A DNA stretch of 64,000 nt from Trichoplax sp. H2 (Eukaryota > Placozoa > Uniplacotomia > Trichoplacea). Every line of letters starts with the position of its first letter. Position 1 is the first letter of the stretch. The position numbers and the translations under genes are program-made. The stretch covers positions 372,001-436,000 of the forward strand of contig NOWV01000038.1 in the NCBI GenBank assembly GCA_003344405.1, read 5' to 3'. Under the pieces are notes generated by a model. That model had not been told where the DNA came from, did not search any database, and was given only the letters and a program-made list of their open reading frames with translations. This document shows positions 51,802 to 64,000 of the stretch, piece after piece.

Positions 51802-54800
51802 TTATTACTTTTAATGTCAATAGGAAAAAAAGGAGAAACAATACTAGATAGTATTAGAAGTGAACGCTTATCAATAATTTATCATAAATGAAAGGTAATG
51901 TTTTACCATCGTGCTATTTTTCAAACAGATAATACGATTATCAAAATCGTTTAGGCTCACACCTAGACATAGCAAATGTTAGTTTAAAGTTTTTCTCACC
52001 CAATTCAACCGAAATAGTGCTGTCTAGATACTCTCTCAAGTTACGTAATGGCACCAATGAACGAACACTATTAATATCTAGTATTTAAATGATCATGTAA
52101 TAAATTTACGGTAGACATACATTGTACGATTATAGTTTTGATATCGATCTGGTAATTTGAACATTTTACATGCGTGTATTTATTTCACTAATCGTAGTTT
52201 ACAGATTCATCGGTAATATCCGAGTAAATTATTGGTAAAGTATTCGTTCTTGTATTTAACTCTGTATCAATGACGTACAGTACTATCCGTTTGATGGCAT
52301 TAATAATCTAAAACGATGCCCGTGTACAGTGAATTCTAGCTGTACTTGGATATCAATTTGTAACATACTTGTATATGACGCGCTGCAATTACTTACACAT
52401 ATGTAAAATTGTATATACATATTATCCTAATCAACGTACTGTGGATGTATTTTTTTTTCATTCTAACTGGATTATATTATATATCACATTAAAGTAAATT
52501 AATATTCATATTGCTTTCGGCTATATCAATTAATAAACAAAATCTTAGACTTTAATCTTTCTTTTGCAGATTTGCACGTCAATGATGTTACTTAAAATTA
52601 TATAAGATAGGTATCTGAAATAACGAAGTATGATATATACGTGTGTAGGAAAGATTAACAACTCAGCTCGTTTATTAACTACTTTTCGGGCAACATTTAA
52701 GACATCAACCGTGTCGATCTCCCAATGATACGAGCATAGTAGCAAAATGATAAATTAAGAGCACTCTACTAGTTCTAGATAAAGCTTTACTGTCGCTCCC
52801 TCTATCAGGCTGCAAGCGTATATCCTAGTAGTGTATGTTTATACGAAAGGATTTCAATTAAATACTTCTAAAGGGTATTGCTCCATCGCATACTTTAACA
52901 TAAAAGATACCAAGGTCGATATTTCTATAGATAAAAAAGTGCATTGAGAAACTGTATCCCTCCCTTTTCCTTGTACAATCTAATCCGAAATTACAATATT
53001 ATCTTCAACGTGATCATAATGACGTTCTAACAATTGAAAACAGAGAATAGCACGAATATCGATTGTATTAAAAATAGCTGTGTAAAAGTATGAATTATTA
53101 ATGGTATGTCCATTTACCGGTTTAAATATGGCATCTGTCGATACTTCTCAACATCCTGTGGTGGTACATATTAATAATTAGTAAATAGATGGGGTTGGAG
53201 GGTTAATATAAACAAAGCGATATATCTGTATTCATTTTGTATTTTATGAAAGAAGCATTCATTATTCGGACGGGCATACGGACGGGGGACTCGTCACCAA
53301 ATCAAAATAGTTATATGTATGCATTGGGATGATAATAGAACATCAGTAGACTAAACAGAAATTTTTATCACTGTGAATACCTCATCGTTAATTAAATATA
53401 CGAATAGACGCCCAAAATATGACATTAAATAATGCGTTTTTAATAAGATATGAAATGGAATTTTTATTTTCACCCGTGCAAATGTACCATTTTGTATTGT
53501 TTTAAATTGTTAAATCCAAAGTAAGTTTAAGTAACTACTACACAATAAACGATGGTCAATTGCTACGAATACGACCACAACAGAAGAAAACTGCTACTTC
53601 TTAGTATTCGATAATTTTTTTACAATCAAATATGTAAATAAATCCTGTTTTTTAATAAATGCTCAATGTGCTATATTAATTTACTATTAGTGCATCGATA
53701 TTTTTAGCATACATTTCATCGCATAGCCCTAAAATATGAATGATACTTCCTATACCAGCTTAACTTGATAATAGTCATACCGTGGCTTTACTCTTAAATA
53801 TGACTAGAATTGTTGAGATCGCATGCATCAAGAATAAAGGATACTATTCTAAATATCCAAGCTGCCACATCACCACAAAGACAATGCTATAAGTAATATA
53901 AAGCACTATTATAATGTAAATATTGTAGCTATACATACTGTAATTATATTTTAAATTATGAATTTAATAGTGAAGACAGATCCATTAATAGACACATCGA
54001 AATTTTATAAGAAAATACGTGAACAATTTTCCTGCGCCTATTGTTAAGTGAAAATGGGTTAATTTAAACACACTTCTAATAGAAAACGCTAGACAATCTC
54101 ATACGTAGCTGTAAGTTACCAGCGATAAATTGTATTATCTATTTCTCTGTGTGCCTAGCTCAATCCTTAGTAAAATAATTTTAGTGATAACTGGTTCATG
54201 AAAGATAAGCGCAAACAAGAAAAAAATCTTTTACGTATTGCCAAATTTTTAATGCTATTACTTGAAATTAATTAAATTGAATATAGAGTAGCTCACTGAC
54301 TGGTAGACCATATAGCACTGCAATATAGGAAATAAGAAATAACATTGACTGTAGAATGAAATACCGAGGCTGGTAGAAACATTGTATTGATCAGAAATAC
54401 ACACAGATGTATGAAGATTATAATTGTAGTCTGATCCCGGTGTTCATTTTTCTTAACAATACGATATGTAGATGTCTATTGATTAAAGATACATTGCTAT
54501 ATTAGCTCTTACGTAGCATGGATATGTGGGCATATGAGCAAATATCTGATGATAAATATTTATAGTCAAAACTGGGTACTTTCTAATGTATACTTAGTTT
54601 CATGACTACGTTTTTCATAGCTTGTTGATAAATGACTCGCTTAAAATGCAAATAGTATTATAATTAGACTAATGCTAATAATGATAAGGTATCACTACAG
54701 TAAAAATTATTATGAGTATGAGAAGATTATTACAGTATCAGACTTTAGTAACTACAATTTAATTATAAATATATGAAATTAAGGTACCGTCAAAATATCA

Positions 54801-57800
54801 AATGTATACTCAAAAATACTTCTTCAAAGGTGTATATGAGTGTTTTTATACATTTATTTCAATTTTTAGATTCGTAATAAAGTTACAACCAATTTAATCA
54901 CACTTGATAGCAGACCGGATTATTTTGGTTTCACATACCAACTAACATTAGTCGTTACGGAAAGTCTAGTAAGACTTCCTAGTAAGCAAGGAGGAGTTAA
55001 CCGCAGTAATACTCTCTTTGTCAATACTTCTGTATAGTAAGCTATATTGCAGCGTGATGTTATGACCAAGTATTCAATACCACAGCTTAACAAGATTGCA
55101 TAATATTGAAAGCACTTCCCTCATACAGATATCGCTTGTACGTTTTATATATTTTTTTCATACTCAGTTTTATTAAAAATTGTTCACAATATAAACAAGT
55201 AATTGATTGTCCCATTGACATGGATTTATGATATAATCGTATGATCGGTGGCACGATACACGTTTATGTTATACACAGGGGTAATAAAAATTTTTTAAAG
55301 TAATTTAGCCAATACATCATTGAAAATTTAATTCAATTATAGATTATATTTATATGTTGCATCTTGCGACAGGTAATAATATTGTACTATTGATGCTGGT
55401 TAATTCATAGGAATTATTGAATAGAAATGGGGATCAGCGGCAAGCTTTACTTGTTTGCCAAGTAAAAGTAAATTAACTAAAACAGCATCGTTTGCTGGGA
55501 ATTACGTAAATTTTACCTCTTACATAAAACTGGATTTAAGTCAACTTTTGCCTAAATCAAGCTTAAGTATTCTAAATTGGAGACATGCTCTAATAGCATA
55601 GCTACTACTAGTTGTAGCGCATATACTAAGAAGAGCCACTGAAAGCATCTTTAGTAGTCAATTCAGAAAACATTTCATGAGGGATTTAATCTGATAATAG
55701 TAGCACATAATTTGCAATAATCTTGAGTTTGAACATCAAGCTGTCTAAAATCACGTTTTCATCTGTTTAGGTAATCATAGTTCTTAAAAGGCACTAGCAG
55801 TAATGTAACAGTTACTTAATGCCAATTACAGTTTTTAATATAACTTTTTTCATACATTATAAACCAGTTCTATCATTAATATAGTAATATATGTACTACA
55901 TAGGCATGATAGAAATTATCCAAAGAAGTAAATACGCGAACGTACAGTATATTAGCACTGTGAGTTATTACTCTATAAGCATGCCTTATCGTGAGCAACA
56001 AAGCCCAGAATTTCTTTACTACTGATTATCAACTGTACTAGTATCGAAAATCATTATTCTTTAGAAGAATTTACAACACTGCATAATCGCTACTTAAACG
56101 ATAGATTAATAACAAGCAAGTATGATCTTAACGGTAACAGAATTGAATATTGCCCTAATCAATCTGTAGGTAAATGCATAATTGTACGTTAGATGTTGGC
56201 TTTAAATTCTATCTAAGCAGTACCACAAATGTAATAAAATTAATCATTGGTCCCCCCAAAAAGATGCTATCTGTCTTTATGACACTTAAGACGCGTTTTA
56301 CTGCCTGAAAATTTGACAAGCATGACGTACCTACATGTATTATTGCATTATTATACGAGTATGCAATCTACAGTACAGTAAAAAGATGAGTTTTGTTAGG
56401 ATGCCATAGTCGGTAAGGTTTATCTTGACGTGTCAAACGTAAAATTTATGTCTTGTATGAAAAACAAGAATATAGTTATACAGTAATTTGATCGAAGCAT
56501 TAAATGATTAATCATGATTTATGTCAAATTAATCATAATAATTTGAATATAATAAAGAGATACTTGAAATTATAATAGAGAACATCAATGACAAAGATGT
56601 AAGTTATCGAACATGCCTTACAGTAACGCCACTGTAGAACACTAACAGCATGAAAAAAGAATTATACATCAGCCCAATTTATGGCGTATTGAAATTTGCA
56701 GCGAAAAATGTCTTACAATTATAAGGTAAGATTTTTAACCTTACAGTAAATATCACGCTATTATATTTTGATCATAATATAAGTTAGTACAGTTCCATTC
56801 AAGATACGAATTATATAGCCAAATGGTAAATGTTATATTTTACACTTTTGCCTAATTTGCGCTTGCATGACTGCGAAAGATTGAGAGACCATATACCACG
56901 AAATACTTGATTGTTTTCACTGAATATAGGTACATGTAGATCCAAAATATTAATATATGAATATGTGATTGCACTTTTGCCAACAAATAATGTCGTAAAA
57001 AAAATACAGCTAAATAGTTTTAGATATGATCAATTATATAATAAAAAGTTTCTATAAGTTATTAACAGGAATCATACGATCTAGATAAATTCAACAGAAA
57101 AATAAATTTCTAATCACTTTTCTCTATTTATAGACAGCGCGGCGTACTCTTATCTTCCGTTTGATCGGAAAAAAGGCGATACTTCGACGACGAAAAGAGT
57201 ACAACGAATAGATGCATAGTTTAATTAATTTATCGAATGCCTTCATGTAGACTGTAAAATGTACAGTGTATACGTGAAAAGAGTCGTAAAAAGTGCACAT
57301 CATCGAATACTAGCATACGTATAATAACGCGTGCAAATGATGCAGTTGCACTGAAATTAAATGATCATCTCGTCGTCTACGGTACTACAGTTGATATAGC
57401 ATTGATGATGGTAGCAATTGTAGTTGAATCTCGGCTAAAAACACGATTATACTCCATTATGGATGAATTGCTTAAACGAAAGATTGTCTGAATTTTCTCT
57501 AATTGGTACGTCTTAGATTCATCAATCAAGGAGAATACGCATAAAATCAAATACGATCAAGACGCAATGGTTAATTACATTAAAATTATAAAATGGCGAT
57601 CATTGTTCTGTTTCATGATATCATCCAACAGGACACTAGGGTAATTTCAAGATTGTAGAAACGCAGATTAATCAATGTTGTATGTTGATATACTGTACCA
57701 TGATGCTATACTGGGATGGCTTTTTCATACATATGGCAAAAAACTGCATGTGTCCACTTTCTAAGATAGCTATTATGCATTTCGTCATGACATTTGTTGG

Positions 57801-57875
57801 GATGAATACTGCCCTCAACATTACTTGTGCTATTAAATTCAAGAATTTATCCATTACAGTATTGCCTCTTGTATC
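51802..57875. other. 6 kb without a recognisable gene
   Basis: Very AT-rich and stop-dense in all frames; the longest open frame (52545-52745, minus) has no recognisable domain. Unlike the other intergenic stretches it has very few CAGTA/TACTG palindromes between 52400 and 56300. It may contain the 3' UTR of the RING gene, a non-coding transcript or tiny exons that I cannot see by eye. Confidence 0.45.
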
Positions 57876-58421
57876 TTAACTCTTCAACTTCTTGGGGCTT
57901 TTTAGTGCTTTCAAGCTACCATCGTCAACAAATAATAAGGTTTTGCAACCATTTCTTCGAGCGTAATCGACGTTATCTCCATCGTCGTCTATCAACATAA
58001 CCTGCTCGAAGGTTAATTCCATATGATGTTTCTCTTTTAACTCTTGCATAACTGATTGTAAATGGTACTGCTTGCCACATCGATTAAAGTCTATATCGTT
58101 ATCCCAATCTCCTGAACAACCACGAATGATAATGTGATCTGCTTCGCACTCTGGTGGTAAGGAAGCCTTTAACACATTGGAGATTAGTGTCACCTGTGAT
58201 GAGAATGTGACAATACAAACACGAAGGTTAGCCGTTAAAGCGCTAGCAATGAGGGATCGTACGCCAGGCCGAACATGATGGACAAGATCTGAAGTTTCTC
58301 GCAGCCATAATCCACCCGTATGAATGTCGACTAAAGTTTTATCGAAATCGATCGCTAGCAGCTTAATGCCCAATTTCCGCTGAAGTGTTTTAATCATTTT
58401 AGCATATCGATCGCTAGGCAT
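57876..58421 (-). CDS. HAD-superfamily phosphatase-like protein
   Basis: 181 residues from the ATG at 58421 to a stop at 57876, single exon. HAD motifs appear in order: motif I LAIDFDKTLVD (DxDxT, nucleophile and acid/base aspartates, residues about 25-29), motif II in VCIVTFSSQ, and motif IV MLIDDDGDNVDYARRNGC. These predict Mg-dependent phosphotransfer, most likely phosphatase activity. The insert between motifs is short, so a minimal cap as in MDP-1-like or C2-less HADs is possible, but substrate cannot be inferred. The frame stays open 26 codons upstream without an ATG, so a 5' exon could add residues. Stands alone between two gene-poor regions. I do not recognise a specific ortholog. Confidence 0.85.
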   Translation of the reverse strand: MPSDRYAKMIKTLQRKLGIKLLAIDFDKTLVDIHTGGLWLRETSDLVHHVRPGVRSLIASALTANLRVCIVTFSSQVTLISNVLKASLPPECEADHIIIRGCSGDWDNDIDFNRCGKQYHLQSVMQELKEKHHMELTFEQVMLIDDDGDNVDYARRNGCKTLLFVDDGSLKALKSPKKLKS

Positions 58422-60703
58422 TTTTAGCCAATAACGAACGATTGAACGCCAGGAAATGCCGTTGACAATAACGATATTAATGATCAAGGTAGAGTGCAAA
58501 ACTGACTGATAGTCCTTCCACTACAGTATATAATTGCTACTCGATTTCTAAGCAATAATTTCTACAAGATGGGTCAAAATGATCAAATACTGAAGGAAAA
58601 AACTGCCACAATTAGTCTTGCAGGCCAGATAGCTAGCCAAGTGTTGTACCTACTTTAAGGCCAGTTTAGTTTAGACGAAGAACAATACAGGACAGTAATA
58701 TAATGCTGTACAGTACCAATACTGTACGCGTACAGTATGTTGTACCCACCTCCTATTGTACTGTACTGTACTGTACTGTAGGCACGTACATGTACATTAG
58801 AACGTGTCACCTCAGCTGTTACGTACGTGTACATTAGAACGTGTCACCTCGGCAGTCAATTGCACTGCGATACAGTGTGTGATTGGGTGGGAGTCAATAC
58901 AGTTCAACTTGAAATAAAACGTGATGTCAATGCTGATAACCGATAGGACATACACGTACACAAGTCAACACGAATACTACGCAAACAGGGCGTAGTAATC
59001 TCTACTGTTGCTTTTTATTTGTGGTACAGCACCAAATCTGTAACGCAAGACGTATGAGTGTACTAATAAGAATAGGGTACAGTACCCTGAGTACAGTACA
59101 GTTCCGTGTTATCTTAATTGCTTTATCAGCAGGAGGCTTACTGTACGTCGTCTCATTTCTTGTGTTATTCTAGACTGCCCCCAGCAGCGATTCATTATGG
59201 TTTATACCAACGTTGTGTAGGGGGGGTGCTAATAACTTTATACACAGTTTGTATCTATTTTCGAAATCACTGGCACTAATTTTAAAGTAATATTGACCGT
59301 GTTATATAATTATTTTCAAGTAACAGATACTGAGGATGCAATGTTACATGACTTGATTGAGAAAAAAAATTAGTCAATTGAGAATCGACCAGCTCTTCCT
59401 ACTAAAGGACTGTCATAACCAAGTGTTTGGCACACTATTTTAGGAGAAGAGGCGGCCGTCCAAGGAGGAGGGCCATCAGTCCAGCTCTTCTTCTACAGTA
59501 CTGTAGCGTAGTCCATGGTGATGATATCACGGATCACTAGAAGCAAACCACGAAAGTATAACGAACGGCCACAGAAAGTACAATCGAGAAAATTGAGATC
59601 ATCTTGGAAAATCCTACTCTAAAAGCTGTTAAAATGTAAAAATATAGCACATCTTCTTTAAACATTGATAGAAATACAGTACATTAGCATCTCATTGACA
59701 GTATTTCCTACTGAGTGTAGCTTCTACTCAGATTACGAAAAATGAAATCAAAGGTGGAAATATTGATCAGTTTGACCAGTTTGGGGTAAAATTGATATCA
59801 ATCGATATCTTGATGAGATCTTCCTCTTTCCTCTCATAAAATTTGATCGATTTGGTCGGAAAGAAATTAATAACACCTGCACATTTCATTGCGTACAGTA
59901 CAGCGTACTGTAGAGTAGAGTACGGTGTACTGTACACTGTAGTCCGTGTTCAAATCTCCTACAGTACAGTACAGTAAAATACTGTACTGTAATTTCATAC
60001 GTTCCCTAGTACAGCACAGTACATACTGTACAGTACAAAGAAAGAATCCAAGACCTTGTACTGTACTGTACTGTACTGTATAGTATAAGACCTTTAAAAA
60101 GGTTCGTTCTAACTTGGCTGGTAACCAGTACAGTATACAGTACAGTACAGTACTGTACATTAAAGACCTTAGTACAATCTATACTAGTGTATACTGACCA
60201 TTTGGGATGTGAAATTGGATGATCATTCCATCATGGCTACACTTGAATGCCATTGCTGCAGCTGCCAGTAGTACAGTAGTGTACACAGTACAGTATACTG
60301 AGTTGGGCATGTTAGCAGTGGATGTTTTTTTCCTTCTTACCTCTGTGGGGTGGGCTAATAACTCTGGACAGTCCTATTATTAAGTCCAAAGTATGCCAAA
60401 TACCAACGAGCGAAATGAAAAGTCAAGTTGACTGATTTTAAAAACCGGGTTGTGAAATTGTGACAACCGGTCTATACTGGTTTCCAACCACTGCCATATT
60501 CCAGTTACAACAGTCATGCAAGTTGTACAACAGCGCACTAGACTACTGCACTGACGACGGAAGTGCAGTCAGTATAAATTGACTGGATTGAATTGGAATA
60601 CTGTACACTGTACACTGTACGGTATTGTAGTTACCTGGAGATGGTAAAAACTTTCTTCGATCACTGTTGATAAAAATAAAAAAAAAACAAAGTCAACATC
60701 ACC
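58422..60703. other. Palindrome-rich intergenic region upstream of ALDH9
   Basis: No gene seen; open frames such as 59867-60160 (minus) are translations of the CAGTA/TACTG repeat. Contains a (TACTG)n run at 58757-58780, a 37-bp direct repeat (gtacattagaacgtgtcacc at 58792 and 58829) and the cluster at 59890-60170. The last 100 bases carry an A run just before the ALDH start. Confidence 0.6.
59890..60170. repeat. Dense cluster of CAGTA/TACTG palindromic pentamer repeats
   Basis: Within about 280 bases there are runs of tacag and tactg repeats in alternating orientation (for example 59961-59990, 60020-60036, 60057-60080 and 60127-60158). Adjacent opposite runs make long perfect inverted repeats. 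Confidence 0.9.
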
Positions 60704-63456
<2,753 letters not shown>

Positions 63457-64000
63457 GAAATCGCTTTTCAACTATTCATATTGTAGCTTCTAGCTCAAAT
63501 AACTAAATTTTTCTACTACTAGCATTCATAGCTGCAAGATGCAGACCATCAAAAGTCTAAACTTAATACTCTATTTTTAATTAACTATGCTATAAAGGCA
63601 GCGCTATTTTTGTGGTAACATGTCATGTGTTAAGTCACATCCATCGATTACTAAAACTACCATATAATTAATATCTTGGAAGTTAAACATATTGCATTGC
63701 ATATACTTATATTGCAACATATTGTAATATATTGGATCGTTTTCTCACTGAAACAGTACACGCTTACGAACATCGAACTATAGTTGTACAGATAATGCTA
63801 TAATTTAATTTATAGGAGCGAAATAGTACTACATTTCTTTAAGCACTTTCGAAGGTGTCAGACAACCATAATATCGACCTGATTTACTTATATAATTATA
63901 ATGATAGATAATTATGTGTAGAATAATTTTATGCTCTTTAAAACTTTCACATTTTACACAGTATCAATATTCATAGCATACAGTATGTACAGTATTTCAT
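63457..64000. other. 3' flank of ALDH9, no further gene seen
   Basis: AT-rich non-coding sequence to the end of the window; presumably the ALDH9 3' UTR and following intergenic DNA. Confidence 0.5.

Noticed and set aside
59867-60160. 97-codon open frame rich in Y, L, V, C
   Set aside because: Translation of the CAGTA/TACTG repeat, which lacks stops in some frames.

Overview
This is eukaryotic nuclear DNA from an animal, AT-rich, with intron-dense genes on both strands. Most introns are about 60-250 bp with GT..AG ends, and phases chain cleanly in nearly every gene I could model. The gene set (GM130, a centrosomin/CDK5RAP2-type CM1 protein, heparan sulfate 2-O-sulfotransferase, RNF26-like RING protein, ALDH9) is metazoan. 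Retention of vertebrate-like protein architecture in an AT-rich, small-intron genome suggests an early-branching animal; a placozoan such as Trichoplax is my best guess, but that is inference. Two 20-N gaps show this is a scaffold from a draft assembly.

Layout. 1-2640: no confident gene. 2655-8083 (+): a 17-exon gene for a roughly 1,150-residue helical, HEAT/ARM-like protein that I do not recognise. 8084-10799: intergenic. 10800-19221 (+): GOLGA2 (GM130), about 30 exons, with a 2.5 kb first intron holding a tandem duplication. 20604-23541 (-): two-exon glutamine synthetase. 23542-31596: 8 kb without a recognisable gene, containing a degenerate 5-copy repeat and an N gap flanked by two copies of the same sequence. 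31597-41071 (-): a large coiled-coil gene with the CM1 gamma-tubulin-activating motif at its N-terminus and a CM2-like end (CDK5RAP2/myomegalin/centrosomin family). 41072-45031: intergenic, with a 3-copy minisatellite. 45032-48234 (-): complete 8-exon HS2ST1. 48235-50574: repeat-rich DNA with the second N gap, again flanked by near-identical copies. 50575-51801 (+): single-exon RNF26-like membrane RING E3 ligase. 51802-57875: 6 kb with nothing recognisable. 57876-58421 (-): HAD-fold phosphatase-like protein. 58422-60703: palindromic CAGTA/TACTG pentamer repeats. 60704-63456 (+): complete 6-exon ALDH9-type aldehyde dehydrogenase with a mitochondrial-type presequence.

Functional themes. Three genes belong to the Golgi: GM130 (cis-Golgi matrix), the CM1 protein (in vertebrates its relatives recruit gamma-tubulin complexes to centrosomes and, through AKAP450 and GM130, to the cis-Golgi) and HS2ST1 (Golgi heparan sulfate modification). 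GM130 and the CM1 gene are separated only by glutamine synthetase. Whether this is more than chance cannot be decided from one window.
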